A stretch of DNA of 64,000 bases. Origin: Sva-07 sp963752815. GTDB taxonomy: Bacteria; Actinomycetota; Acidimicrobiia; Acidimicrobiales; Ilumatobacteraceae. This document shows, one piece after another, positions 45,311 to 54,922 of this stretch (position 1 is its first letter; each line of letters begins with the position of its first letter). Under the pieces are notes generated by a model. That model was given only the letters and a program-made list of their open reading frames with translations, was not told where the DNA came from and made no database searches. Where the stretch lies: the NCBI GenBank assembly GCA_963752815.1, contig CAVVZI010000015.1:1682216-1746215 (forward strand), read 5' to 3'. A program made the translations under genes and the position numbers.

Positions 45311-46636
45311 ATGTCAGATCAAACCGCACGACGGGGAGCGCCCCGTCGGAAGAGGCGTCCGCCTCGTTCCGCCGGTCCGTCCTCCGACGCCGGCCACGTC
45401 AACACCTCGAACCTCACCAGCTTCAACACGCTGCCGCCGGTCGAGGCGCCGACCGGATTCGCCGAGCTGGGCGTTCCGTCCCGCATCGACGAGGGGCTCG
45501 CCGCGTGCGGCTTCGCCCAGCCGTTCAACATCCAGACCGAAGCGATCCCGGTGGCGATGACGGGCCGCGACGTGTGCGGCCGGGCCAAGACCGGGTCGGG
45601 CAAGACGCTCGCCTTCGGCGTGCCGATGCTCGCCCGCATCACCGATGTCGCCGAGCCGTCGAAGCCGCTCGGCCTCGTGCTCGTGCCGACCCGTGAACTC
45701 GCCGTGCAGGTCGCCGAGGTGCTCCAGCCCGTCGCCCAGCACGCCGGCATGACCGTGCTGCCCGTCTACGGCGGCGCGTCGCGTCACCACCAGGTCGACG
45801 AGCTCGCCAAGGGTGTCGAGATCGTGGTCGCCACGCCGCTGCGCCTGATCGACCTCGTGAAGTCCGGTGAGGTCGAGCTCGGTGACTGCCAGATCGTCAC
45901 GCTCGACGAGGCCGACCGCATGGCCGACGACGGGTTCACGCCGCAGGTCGAGTGGATCCTGCGCCATTGCACCGGCCGCAACCAGACGATGCTGTTCTCG
46001 GCGACGCTCGACGGCGACGTCGGCCACCTGATCAGGCACTACCAGACCGATCCCGAAACGGTCGCCATCGACGAGGCGACCGACACCGTCGGCACGATGC
46101 ACCACCTGTTCCTCGCCGTGCACCACATGGACAAGGACAAGGTGATCGGTTCGATCGCCAAGAGCATCCCGCAGATCCTCTTGTTCTGCCAGACCAAGCG
46201 GGTGTGCGACCGGGTGGCGACCAACCTCGCCGACCTCGGCGTCGATGCGTCACCGCTGCACGGCGACATGCAACAGAGTGCCCGCGAGCGTGTGCTGCGC
46301 AAGTTCGCCGAGGGCAAGCTGGCGATCCTGGTCGCCACCGATGTGGCCGCCCGCGGCATCGACATCGACGACATCGGTGCGGTCATCCACTACGAACCGG
46401 CCAAGGACGTGAAGGACTATCTCCACCGGTCCGGCCGCACCGCTCGTGCGGGCAAGGACGGCTGGGCGGTCACGCTCGTCGAGTACAACCAGCACACGCA
46501 GATGCGGATCCTGCAGCGCGGGATGCGGCTGCCGAACGACAAGCCGATCGAGGTCTTCTCGAACGACGTCCGGCTGTTGAACCTCGAGTCGTTCCACGCC
46601 GACTACCAGACCGACGTGCCCGTTTCGACGGACTGA
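45311..46636 (+). CDS. DEAD/DEAH-box ATP-dependent RNA helicase
   Basis: About 441 residues. Basic N-terminus (RRGAPRRKRRPPR) suited to RNA binding, Q motif (GFAQPFNIQTEAIPVAM), motif I AKTGSGKT, PTRELA, DEAD in LDEADRMADDGF, SAT in LFSATLDGD, and motif VI HRSGRTARAGKDG. Role likely in ribosome assembly or cold adaptation by analogy with RhlE/DeaD. ATG at 45311 lies only 43 bases from the divergent leu leader start, so promoters of the two must overlap. Confidence 0.93.
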   Translation: MSDQTARRGAPRRKRRPPRSAGPSSDAGHVNTSNLTSFNTLPPVEAPTGFAELGVPSRIDEGLAACGFAQPFNIQTEAIPVAMTGRDVCGRAKTGSGKTLAFGVPMLARITDVAEPSKPLGLVLVPTRELAVQVAEVLQPVAQHAGMTVLPVYGGASRHHQVDELAKGVEIVVATPLRLIDLVKSGEVELGDCQIVTLDEADRMADDGFTPQVEWILRHCTGRNQTMLFSATLDGDVGHLIRHYQTDPETVAIDEATDTVGTMHHLFLAVHHMDKDKVIGSIAKSIPQILLFCQTKRVCDRVATNLADLGVDASPLHGDMQQSARERVLRKFAEGKLAILVATDVAARGIDIDDIGAVIHYEPAKDVKDYLHRSGRTARAGKDGWAVTLVEYNQHTQMRILQRGMRLPNDKPIEVFSNDVRLLNLESFHADYQTDVPVSTD

Positions 46637-46640
46637 TGCC

Positions 46641-47535
46641 GTGGCGGCGCAGAACATGCCCGCCGCCGAGGTCGACATCACCGACGACCTCGTCCGGGCC
46701 CTGCTCGCCGAGCAGCATCCCGATCTCGCCGACCTTGCGTTGACGCCTCTGGCGTTCGGATGGGACAACGCGATCTTCCGCCTCGGCGACGATCTCGTCG
46801 TCCGCCTGCCGCGCCGTCAGCTCGGTGCCGACCTCGTCGAGCACGAGCACCGCTGGCTCCCCGAGCTCGCCCGGATCCTCGCCGATCCCGATCCCGGCTC
46901 CGGTTCGCGAGGGCGTGCCCGGTCATGGATTTCCCTGGCGCTGGAGCGTGTGCCCGTTCTTCGACGGTGATGTCGCGGCCGACGTCACCCTGGCCGCGCC
47001 GACCAGGGAGGCGCAGCGGCTGGGGGACTTCGTCGCCGCGCTGCACCAGCCGGCGCCGCCGGACGCGCCGTACAACGAGTTCCGCCGGGGCAAGCCGATC
47101 GCCGAGTTCGTCCCCCGCATCGACGCCAACCTCGACCACCTCGGCCCCGCAGTCGAGGAGCTGCGACACATCCACCACCGGCTCGAGGAGCTGGCGGACG
47201 TGGCGGAGTGGGACGGGCCGGCATTGTGGGTGCACGGCGACCTGCACTCGGCGAACCTGATCGTGGCGGACGGCTCGATCTCGGCCGTGATCGATTTCGG
47301 CGACCTCACCTCCGGCGACCCGGCCGTCGATCTCGCGGTGGCCTGGATGCTGTTCGACGAGGCCGATCGGGAGGTCTTCCGTGCGGCCGCCGGGGCGGCT
47401 CGACCCGTCGACGATGCCACGTGGCGACGCGGGCAACTGTGGGCCCTCCACTTCGCCGTGCTCTACCTGCTCCACTCCGCCGACGCGCCACGCTTCCAGC
47501 GGATGGGCACCCAACTCCTCGCCGCCGTCGTGTAA
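46641..47535 (+). CDS. Aminoglycoside phosphotransferase (APH) family protein (one frameshift)
   Basis: About 297 residues, small-molecule kinase fold. N-lobe FGWDNAIFRLGDDLVVRLPRR with the ATP-binding Lys/Arg region, catalytic loop WVHGDLHSANLIV (Brenner motif HGDxxxxN), and metal-binding IDFGDLTSGDPAVDLA. The frame changes near 46885 (ELARILADP then IPAPVREGVP). GTG at 46641 follows the helicase stop by 4 bases. The substrate need not be an antibiotic; most genomic homologues are of unknown specificity. Confidence 0.82.
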
Positions 47536-47545
47536 CACCCGGTCG

Positions 47546-47596
47546 GTTGCGATGAGCGAGCTGCCACCGCATACGGGCCGTCTCGCTCATCGCAAC
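47546..47596. repeat. Palindromic element, GCGATGAGC family, copy 3
   Basis: Perfect 15-bp arms GTTGCGATGAGCGAG (47546-47560) and CTCGCTCATCGCAAC (47582-47596) with a 21-nt loop. It lies between two genes on the same strand (APH-like and M20). Confidence 0.65.
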
Positions 47597-47646
47597 GGGG
47601 AGATTCGCTCGATCGGGTGTCACAGCGGCTCGCTACGGTGGGCGCC

Positions 47647-49078
47647 ATGGCGATGCTCGACGAGGCGATCCGTGCGTGTGCGAACGAGACGTGGGACGGA
47701 ATCGTGCCGGTGCTCCACGACTACATCAGGATCCCGAACGTGTCGCCCGTGTTCGACCCCGACTGGCGGGCGAACGGGCACATGGCCGAGGCGGTCGACC
47801 TGATCGCCGGCTGGTGCCGCGCCCAGGCGGTCGACGGCCTCACGCTGGAGGTCGTCGAACTCGACGGTCGCACTCCGGTGATCCTGATGGAGATCCCCGC
47901 GGTCGGGGCGGGCTCGAGCGACGACACCGTGCTGCTGTACGGGCACCTCGACAAGCAGCCCGAGATGGAGGGGTGGCGCGAGGGCCTCGGTCCGTGGACG
48001 CCGGTGCTCGAGGGCGATCGGCTGTACGGGCGGGGCGGCGCCGACGACGGCTACGCCGCCTTCGCCAGCCTCACCGCGATCCGGGCGGTGCACGCGGCCG
48101 GCGGCTCGCACGCCCGGTGCGTCGTGCTCATCGAGTCGAGCGAGGAGTCGGGTTCGCCCGACCTGCCGTTCTACATCGAGGCCCTGGCCGACCGCATCGG
48201 CACGCCGAGCCTCGTGATCTGCCTCGATTCGGGGTGCATCGACTACGAGCGGCTCTGGGTCACCACGTCGTTGCGGGGGCTCGTGTCGGGCACGCTGCGG
48301 GTCGACATCGTCACCGACGGCCTGCACTCCGGCGACGTGTCGGGCATGGTGCCCTCGACGTTCCGGATCGCCCGCATGCTGCTCGACCGCGTGGAGGACG
48401 CCCAGACCGGCGCGATCCTCGTCCCGGAACTCACCGTCGAGATCCCGGAGAACCGGGTGCGCGAGGCAGCCGACACGGCCGCCGAGATCGGGCGCATCGC
48501 CGACCACTACCCCTTCGTCGAGGGCGCCGGACCGACGTCAGACGATCCGGCCGAGCAGCTGCTGTCGCGTACGTGGCACGCGACGCTCAGCGTGGTCGGC
48601 GCCGAAGGGCTGCCCGGCATCGCCCGCGCCGGCAACGTGTTGCGGCCGAGCACGTCGCTCAAGCTGTCGTTCCGCATCCCGCCCACGTGCGATCCGGTGG
48701 CCGCACTCGCCGCCGTCAAGGCCGTGCTCGAGGCCGATCCGCCGTACGGCGCCCGCGTGTCGTTCAGCGACGGTGAGAGCGGGCCGGGCTGGAACGCCCC
48801 GGCGACTGGCGCCGTGGCTCGACGCCGCACTGGAGTCGGCGTCCACGGCGACGTTCGGCCAGCCCACCCGCACGTTCGGGGAGGGCGGGTCGATCCCGTT
48901 CATGGGCATGCTCGGCGAGCGATTCCCCGAGGCGCAGTTCGTCATCACCGGCGCGCTCGGCCCCGACGCGAACGCCCACGGCCCCAACGAATATCTGCAC
49001 CTGCCGACCGCGCGGCGCATCACGATGGCGATGGCGCATCTGCTCGACGCACACGCCTCGCGCTCGCCCGTCGGCTGA
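47647..49078 (+). CDS. M20 family metallopeptidase (dipeptidase-like; one frameshift)
   Basis: About 477 residues. Metal and catalytic segments: LLYGHLDKQPEMEGW, GRGGADDGYAAFAS, LIESSEESGSPDL, then the lid domain with GLHSGDVSGMVPSTF and a C-terminal FGEGGSIPFMG and ANAHGPNEYLHL with the late His ligand. This is the M20A/CPDG2-dipeptidase type (PepV-like or carnosinase-like). The frame changes near 48805 between WNAPAT and PWLDAALESAS. ATG at 47647 (MAMLDEAIRAC). The ABC exporter genes start 7 bases downstream. Confidence 0.85.
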
Positions 49079-49084
49079 CCGGCC

Positions 49085-50017
49085 ATGACCGATCAAGCGC
49101 CGCTGATCACGGCTCGCGGACTGGTCAAACGGTTCGGCGAGTTCACCGCCGTCGACGGCATCGACATCACGGTGCCGCGCGGCGAGGCGTTCGGATTCCT
49201 CGGCCCGAACGGAGCGGGAAAGACGTCGACGATGCGGATGATCGGCTGCGTGTCGCCGGTGTCGGCCGGGGAGCTACGCATCTTCGGGCTCGATCCGGCC
49301 CGCGACGGCCGCGCGATCAGGTCGCGCATCGGCGTCGTGCCCCAGGCCGATCAACTCGACGCCGAGCTGACGGTGCTCGAGAACCTGGTCATCTACGCGC
49401 GGTACTTCGACATCAGCCGTCGCGACGCCCGCCAGCGGGCCGCCGAACTGCTCGACTTCGTCCAGCTCAGCGACCGCGCCGACAGCCAGGTCGACCCCCT
49501 GTCCGGCGGGCAGAAGCGGCGGGTGAGCATCGCCCGCTCGCTGATCAACGAGCCCGACCTGCTGCTGCTCGACGAGCCGACCACCGGTCTCGATCCGCAG
49601 GCGCGCCACCTGCTGTGGGACAAGCTCTACCAACTCAAGGAACGCGGCGCCACGTTGGTGCTCACCACGCACTTCATGGACGAGGCCGAGCAACTCTGCG
49701 ACCGGCTCGTCGTGATGGACGACGGCAAGATCGTGGCCGAAGGTTCGCCGGCGACGCTGATCGCCCAGTACGCCACTCGCGAGGTGCTCGAGGTGCGTTT
49801 CGGTCACGGTCGCAACGAGGAGCGCGCGTCGCAGGTCGAGGGGATCGGCGAACGGCTCGAGGTGCTGCCCGACCGGCTGCTCATCTACGCCCGCGACGGC
49901 GAGGCCGCGCTGTCCGAGGTCCACGCCCGCGAGCTGGTCCCGGAGAGCGCATTGGTGCGGCGCAGCAGTCTGGAGGACGTGTTCCTCCGGCTCACCGGAC
50001 GGACGCTCGTCGAGTGA
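49085..50017 (+). CDS. ABC-2 exporter ATP-binding protein (NodI/DrrA type)
   Basis: 310 residues. Walker A GPNGAGKTSTM, Q-loop VVPQADQLDAELTV, signature PLSGGQKRRVSIARSLI, Walker B LLLLDEPTTGLDP and switch His VLTTHFMDEAEQL are intact. The C-terminal domain is of the NodI/DrrA kind that exports lipids, drugs or oligosaccharides. GTGA overlap with the first permease shows one operon (49085-51626). Confidence 0.92.
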   Translation: MTDQAPLITARGLVKRFGEFTAVDGIDITVPRGEAFGFLGPNGAGKTSTMRMIGCVSPVSAGELRIFGLDPARDGRAIRSRIGVVPQADQLDAELTVLENLVIYARYFDISRRDARQRAAELLDFVQLSDRADSQVDPLSGGQKRRVSIARSLINEPDLLLLDEPTTGLDPQARHLLWDKLYQLKERGATLVLTTHFMDEAEQLCDRLVVMDDGKIVAEGSPATLIAQYATREVLEVRFGHGRNEERASQVEGIGERLEVLPDRLLIYARDGEAALSEVHARELVPESALVRRSSLEDVFLRLTGRTLVE

Positions 50018-50829
50018 CCGATTCGCTGCAGCACCGCGAGGCTCCGAGCGGGACGCCCGGTCCCGTCCGCGTCTGGTTCCGGGAGATCACGTTCTACCGG
50101 CGCATCTGGCGGGCGAACGTGCTCGCCGCGTTCGTGCAGCCGATGCTCTACCTGCTCGGCGTCGGCATCGGCGTCGGCACGCTCGTCGACGAAGGCCCCG
50201 GCTCGACCGCCGTGCTCGGCGGCGTGTCGTACTTCGCGTTCTACGCCACGGCGCTCCTGGCGACGACGGCGATGTTCACCGCCAGCCAGGAAGCGCTGTG
50301 GCCGACGATGGACGGCTTCATGTGGTCGCACGCGTACCACACGATGGTGTCGACGCCGATCGAACCTGGCGAGGTCGCCACCGGTCTGGCGATGCACCAC
50401 GCCACCCGCACGGCCATCGGCGCGACCGGTGTCGCCGTGGTGCTCGCCGCGTTCCCCGACACGCGATCGTGGGGTCTGATCCCCGCGATCCCGGTCGCCA
50501 CGTTGTGCGGGATGGCGTTCGGGCTGCCGCTCGCGGCCTGGACGGCCACGCGGTCGCGCGACATCTCCTTCCCGGCGATCCTGCGGTTCGGCATCATCCC
50601 GATGTTCCTGTTCGGCGGTGCGTTCTTCCCGATCAGTCAGCTCCCGGACTGGTTGCAGAAGCTGGCCTGGATCACGCCGTTGTGGCACGGTGTCGAGCTC
50701 TGCCGGGGCCTCGTGCTCGGCGGGCTGGAGGCGACCGACGGTCTCGCCCACCTCGCCGTGCTCCTCGCGTTCGTGGTCGGCGGGTGGGCGGCGTGTCAGG
50801 TCACGTTCCGCAGGCGGCTGCGACCATGA
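50014..50829 (+). CDS. ABC-2 type permease (NodJ/DrrB type), first subunit
   Basis: About 271 residues. Cytoplasmic N-terminus with ITFYRRIWRANVLAAFVQPMLYLLGVGIGVG, five further hydrophobic stretches, and the ABC-2 family segment FGGAFFPISQLPDWLQKLAWITPLWHGVELCRG. GTG at 50014 overlaps the ATPase stop; the long in-frame extension upstream belongs to other frames. It forms the export channel with the next gene. Confidence 0.88.
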   Translation: MTDSLQHREAPSGTPGPVRVWFREITFYRRIWRANVLAAFVQPMLYLLGVGIGVGTLVDEGPGSTAVLGGVSYFAFYATALLATTAMFTASQEALWPTMDGFMWSHAYHTMVSTPIEPGEVATGLAMHHATRTAIGATGVAVVLAAFPDTRSWGLIPAIPVATLCGMAFGLPLAAWTATRSRDISFPAILRFGIIPMFLFGGAFFPISQLPDWLQKLAWITPLWHGVELCRGLVLGGLEATDGLAHLAVLLAFVVGGWAACQVTFRRRLRP

Positions 50830-51626
50830 GCGCCACGCTCACCCGTGTGGTGCCGAGCGCGCTGTTCGACGTGCGCAACCCGCAGCGGCTGCTCGAACGC
50901 AGCGTGATGGTGTACCGCCGCACGTGGCTGATCTTCGTCAGCGGGTTCTTCGAGCCGCTCTTCTACCTCCTGTCGATCCGCGTCGGACTGTCGGCGCTCG
51001 TCGGCGACATCGACGTCGACGGTCAACTCGTGCCGTACGACCAATTCGTCGCGCCGGCCCTGCTCGCCGCGTCGGCGATGAACGGGGCGGTGTTCGACTC
51101 GACGATGAACATCTTCTTCAAGATCAAGCAGTCGCACCTGTACGACGCCGTGCTGGCGACCCCGATGTCGGCCGGTGACGTGGCGCTCGGCGAGATCGGC
51201 TTCGCCGTCATCCGCGGTGGCGCGTACTCCGCCGCGTTCCTGGTCACGATGTGGGTGATGGGCATGGTGCAGTCGCCGTGGGCCGTGCTGGCCGTTCCCG
51301 CCGCCGTGCTCATCGGGTTCGCCTTCGCCTCGATCGGCATGGCGTGCACCACCTACATGCGCAACTGGGCCGACTTCGAGTACGTGCCCGCAGTGACGCT
51401 GCCGCTGTTCCTGTTCTCGGCGACGTTCTACCCGATCTCGCAGTACGGGAGCTGGGCGTGGGTCGTGCAGCTCAGCCCGCTGTACCACGGCGTCGTGCTC
51501 GTCCGTGCCGCCAACCTCGGTGTGTGGTCACCGGTGTTGCTCGTCCACGCCGGGATCCTGCTGGCGCTGACCTTCATCGGGATCGCGATCGCCGCCCGGC
51601 GGATCGAAGCGCTGCTCCTGAAGTAG
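50826..51626 (+). CDS. ABC-2 type permease (NodJ/DrrB type), second subunit
   Basis: About 266 residues, six hydrophobic segments. It shares the family end motif FLFSATFYPISQYGSWAWVVQLSPLYHGVVLVRA with the first permease, so the pair probably arose by duplication and works as a heterodimer. ATG at 50826 overlaps the previous stop (ATGA). The substrate is unknown. Confidence 0.88.
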   Translation: MSATLTRVVPSALFDVRNPQRLLERSVMVYRRTWLIFVSGFFEPLFYLLSIRVGLSALVGDIDVDGQLVPYDQFVAPALLAASAMNGAVFDSTMNIFFKIKQSHLYDAVLATPMSAGDVALGEIGFAVIRGGAYSAAFLVTMWVMGMVQSPWAVLAVPAAVLIGFAFASIGMACTTYMRNWADFEYVPAVTLPLFLFSATFYPISQYGSWAWVVQLSPLYHGVVLVRAANLGVWSPVLLVHAGILLALTFIGIAIAARRIEALLLK

Positions 51627-51644
51627 CCGGCCCGATCGATCGAG

Positions 51645-51685
51645 CGATGAGCGAACGGACCGAGGGGTGGGCGGCTCGCTCACCG
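51645..51685. repeat. Palindromic element, GCGATGAGC family, copy 4
   Basis: Arms CGATGAGCGA (51645-51654) and TCGCTCACCG (51676-51685) pair at 9 of 10 positions. The loop CGAGGGGTGGGC is shared with copy 2b at 6953-6995. Between convergent genes. Confidence 0.58.
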
Positions 51686-51722
51686 GAAGGCGTGGGCGCG
51701 GCGTCGGTGATACCGGGCCGGG

Positions 51723-52088
51723 TCAGTCGCCGATGAACGCCTCGAGCGTGGCCGCCTCGGCACGGAGCTGCGCGGCGCGCTCGACGCCGGCGGGTCCGGC
51801 CGCGTCGTACTCGTCGGCGGCTTCGAGCCGGTCGGCGATCTCCGCACGGAGTACGTCGGCCACCTCACCGTCGGTGAGGGTCCGCCGGCGCACCTCGGTC
51901 GACCCCGCCCCGGCCACGGCACCGGCGATCCGTGAATCCCCGTCGATCCGATCGACGGCGACGGTCGCGTCGATCGCCTCCGCGTTGTCGATCGCGCCGA
52001 GCGCCGACCGGATCGCCCCCGTGCTCGCCTTGTCACGGGCCTGCATCGCCACCTTGAGCCCGGCCCGCAGCCGCTCCCGAATCGTCAC
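51723..52088 (-). CDS. GatB/YqeY domain protein
   Basis: About 121 residues, helical, matching YqeY-like proteins (IRERLRAGLKVAMQARDKASTGAIRSALGAIDNAEA, then VADVLRAEIADRLEAADEY). The domain is found fused to GatB as a tRNA-binding tail; the free-standing form has no proven role. GTG at 52088 (MTIRERLRAG) is the start; a longer frame would translate the palindrome at 52117-52168. Confidence 0.83.
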   Translation of the reverse strand: MTIRERLRAGLKVAMQARDKASTGAIRSALGAIDNAEAIDATVAVDRIDGDSRIAGAVAGAGSTEVRRRTLTDGEVADVLRAEIADRLEAADEYDAAGPAGVERAAQLRAEAATLEAFIGD

Positions 52089-52116
52089 GCCGCCGACCGT
52101 AGCCACCCCCAATCCT

Positions 52117-52168
52117 CGTTTGCGTCGGGATTTCTGCGGCACGGCCCGCAGAAATCCCGACGCAAACG
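52117..52168. repeat. Palindrome, CGTTTGCGTCGGGATTTC family, copy 2
   Basis: Perfect 23-bp arms (52117-52139 and 52146-52168) with a 6-nt loop. Outer 18 bases are identical to copy 1 at 31986, inner bases differ but pair. It lies between divergent genes (YqeY-like and YggT-like), where a terminator is not expected. Confidence 0.68.
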
Positions 52169-52255
52169 ACGACTGGAGCGGGTCACGGCGGGTCGTGGGG
52201 GTGGTGCGCTACGGTCGGCGATGGGCCACGAAGTCGACGACGAGCAAAGGGGCCG

Positions 52256-52855
52256 ATGAGCATGGTCAACGAGAACGAGAAGGTGCCCGCGGCGGACGTG
52301 CGCAGGTGGATCCTCTGGGGGGCGAAGATCCTCAGCTACATGGTCTACGTGTACCTGATCCTGGTCGAGATCGTCCTGCTGATCGGGTTCTTCCTGCTGC
52401 TCTTCGGTGCCAACCCGACGGCCGGGTTCACGCAGTGGGCGTATCGCAACCTCGACCGGGTGATGGCGCCCTTCCGGGGCATCTTCACGCCGATCTCGCT
52501 CGGCTCGACCACGGCCGACGTGCCGGCGATCTTCGACACGTCGGTGCTGTTCGCGATGATCGTCTACGGGATCCTCGCCCTCCTGATGAGCTGGCTGATC
52601 CACTGGCTCACCGACCGCCTCCTGCGTCTCGACTCGCTCGAGGCCGACATCGAGCGGCGCCAGTACGAACAGGCCCAGCGCGAGGCGATCGCCGCCCGGG
52701 CCGCGCAGTCACAGCCGACGTACGGAGCGGTGACGACCTCGACCACGTACCCGACCGGGACGCCCGGGACTGTCCCGCCCGGGACCATTCCGAGCCAGGG
52801 CAATCCCCAACCGGTCTACCCGCCTGACAGCAATCCGCCCTATCCGCCGCAGTAG
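52256..52855 (+). CDS. YggT-like membrane protein with proline-rich tail
   Basis: About 199 residues. Two transmembrane helices (MVYVYLILVEIVLLIGFFLLLFG and VLFAMIVYGILALLMSWLIHWL) frame YRNLDRVMAPFRGIFTPI, the YggT-type loop. A charged coiled segment (ADIERRQYEQAQREAIAAR) and a Pro/Thr-rich C-terminus follow. AAAGG about 6 bases before ATG 52256 supports this start; ATG 52262 is possible. YggT proteins are linked to cell division or osmotic functions in other bacteria. Confidence 0.7.
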   Translation: MSMVNENEKVPAADVRRWILWGAKILSYMVYVYLILVEIVLLIGFFLLLFGANPTAGFTQWAYRNLDRVMAPFRGIFTPISLGSTTADVPAIFDTSVLFAMIVYGILALLMSWLIHWLTDRLLRLDSLEADIERRQYEQAQREAIAARAAQSQPTYGAVTTSTTYPTGTPGTVPPGTIPSQGNPQPVYPPDSNPPYPPQ

Positions 52856-52871
52856 CGGTCGGGCGGGCGCG

Positions 52872-53456
52872 TCAGGGGAGCCAGGCGGGCCGTTTGGCCT
52901 CGTAGTCGGTGATCTCGTCGGCGTGGGTCATCGTGATGCCGACGTCGTCGAGGCCGTTCAGGAAGCGGTGCTGCGTAGCGGGGTCGATGTGGAACGACGC
53001 GACGATTCCCACCGCCGGCACCTCGACGACGAGGCGCTCCATGTCGACGACGATCTCGGTGTCGGCATCGGCTTCGATCGCCGCCCAGATCTGCTCGACG
53101 ATCGGCTCCGCGAGCACGACCGGGACGAGCCCGTTCTTCGTGCAGTTGTTGAAGAAGATGTCGCTGAAGCTCGGCGCGATGACGGCGTTGAAGCCGTACT
53201 GCTGGATCGCCCAGACCGCGTGTTCACGTGACGAACCGACGCCGAACGCCGGGCCGGCGACGAGGATGCTCGCCTGCGCGTAGCGCTCGTCGTTCAGCAC
53301 GAAGCTGCGGTCGTCCTTCCACGTGGCGAACAGGCCCTTGTCGAAGCCGGTCCGCTCGACCCGCTTCAGCCAGTCGGCCGGGATGATCTGGTCGGTGTCG
53401 ACGTCGGAACGCTTGAGCGGCACTCCGGTGCCCGTGATGACGTGGACGGCCTTCAT
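52872..53456 (-). CDS. leuD: 3-Isopropylmalate dehydratase, small subunit
   Basis: About 194 residues, aconitase swivel domain. SDVDTDQIIPADWLKRVERTGF near the N-terminus, GPAFGVGSSREHAVWAI (substrate loop) and FFNNCTKNGLVPV are diagnostic. ATG at 53456 overlaps the leuC stop by 4 bases (ATGA). Together with LeuC it isomerises 2- to 3-isopropylmalate. leuA is separate at 43.4-45.1 kb; leuB is not in the window. Confidence 0.95.
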   Translation of the reverse strand: MKAVHVITGTGVPLKRSDVDTDQIIPADWLKRVERTGFDKGLFATWKDDRSFVLNDERYAQASILVAGPAFGVGSSREHAVWAIQQYGFNAVIAPSFSDIFFNNCTKNGLVPVVLAEPIVEQIWAAIEADADTEIVVDMERLVVEVPAVGIVASFHIDPATQHRFLNGLDDVGITMTHADEITDYEAKRPAWLP

Positions 53457-54863
53457 CGGGCCACCTCCTCCAGGTCGGCAGGCGTACAGAACGTGCCCTT
53501 GACGGCGGTGGCCGCGGCGACGGCGGGGGAGACGAGGTGGGTGCGACCGCCCCGGCCCTGGCGGCCCTCGAAGTTGCGGTTGCTCGTGCTGGCCGACCGT
53601 TCGCCCGGCGCCAGCTTGTCGGGGTTCATGGCGAGGCACATCGAGCAGCCGGGCTCGCGCCAGTCGGCGCCGGCGGCGATGAACACCTGATCGAGGCCCT
53701 CGGCGATCGCCTGCGCCTTCACGGCGTGGCTCCCGGGCACGACCATCACCCGCTTCACCGTGACGGTGCGGCCTTCCATGACGCTGGCGGCGGCGCGGAG
53801 GTCTTCGATGCGGCTGTTCGTGCACGAGCCGATGAACACGGTGTCGACCGCGACGTCCCGGATCCTGGTCCCGGCCTCGAGGCCCATGTACTCCAGTGCC
53901 CGCGTGACCGATTCCTGCGTGGTCGGGTTGTCGAAGTCGGTCGGCGCCGGGATGACGGCGTCGATCGACGCCACCTGCCCGGGGTTGGTGCCCCACGAGA
54001 CGTGCGGGGTGATCGACGCGGCGTCGAGCACCACCTCCTTGTCCCAGACGGCGTCGTCGTCGGAGCGCAGCGTCCGCCAGTCGGCTACGGCCGCGTCCCA
54101 GTCGGCGCCCGACGGAGCGTGCTCGCGGCCGTGCAGGTAGTCGAACGTGGTGTCGTCGGGGGCGATCAGGCCCGCCTTGGCGCCGGCCTCGATCGACATG
54201 TTGCAGACCGTCATGCGGCCCTCCATCGACAGCGCCCGGATCGCCGAACCGCGGTACTCGATCACGTGGCCGATGCCGCCGCTCGTGCCGATCTCGCCGA
54301 GGATCGCGAGGATGACGTCCTTGGCCGTCGAACCCTCCGGGAGTTCACCGTCGACGGTGACCGACATCCACTTCGGACGTTCCTGCGGCAGCGTCTGCGT
54401 GGCGAGCACGTGCTCGACCTCGCTCGTGCCGATGCCGAAGGCGATCGATCCGAACGCACCGTGCGTGGCGGTGTGCGAGTCGCCGCACACGATCGTCATG
54501 CCCGGCAGCGTGCGGCCCTGCTCGGGCCCGATGACGTGGACGATGCCCTGGCCCGGATCGCCCATCGGGAAGTTGACGATCCCGAACTCGGCGGTGTTCG
54601 CCCGCAGGGTGTCGATCTGCTTCGCCGAGATCGGGTCGGCGATCGGCTGGTCGATGTCGGCGGTCGGGACGTTGTGGTCCTCGGTGGCGACGGTCAACTC
54701 GGGGCGGCGCACGCCGCGGCCGGAGAGCCGGAGGCCGTCGAAGGCCTGCGGGCTCGTCACCTCGTGGATGAGGTGCAGGTCGACGTACAACAGGTCGGGT
54801 TCGCCCGGTGCGGCGTGCACCACGTGGCGTTCCCAGACCTTCTCCGGCAATGTCTTGCCCATG
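53453..54863 (-). CDS. leuC: 3-Isopropylmalate dehydratase, large subunit
   Basis: About 469 residues. [4Fe-4S] ligands are visible: GSCTNSR (first Cys) and GCSMCLAMNPD (last pair). Other family segments: VDLHLIHEVTSPQAFDGL, ATEDHNVPT, VCGDSHTATHGAFG, TMEGR-like LSMEGRMTVCNMSIEAGAKAGLI. AGGAG 5-9 bases before ATG 54863 fixes the start. Upstream lies a perfect palindrome shared with the divergent iclR-type gene, the probable regulator. Confidence 0.96.
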
Positions 54864-54889
54864 TCGTTCTCCTCGCGCTGTCTGGCGCT

Positions 54890-54910
54890 GCATCCCAAGG
54901 TTTGGGATGC
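54890..54910. promoter_or_regulatory. Palindromic operator between leuCD and iclR
   Basis: GCATCCCAA (54890-54898), spacer GGT, TTGGGATGC (54902-54910), perfect 9-bp arms. TAATCT at 54911-54916 could be a -10 element for the iclR gene, whose ATG is at 54923, implying a leaderless transcript. Actinobacterial IclR regulators (LtbR/NdgR) bind between themselves and leuCD, which fits. Confidence 0.65.
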
Positions 54911-54922
54911 TAATCTTGCGAT

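Noticed and set aside
46641..47535. Antibiotic-resistance call for the APH-family gene
   Set aside because: The Brenner motif shows a small-molecule kinase fold, but nothing indicates an aminoglycoside substrate.
47617..50829. 1070-codon frame joining M20 peptidase and ABC permease
   Set aside because: The middle part is out of frame with the peptidase C-terminus and the ATPase gene, both clearly coded in other frames; the permease has its own overlapping GTG start.
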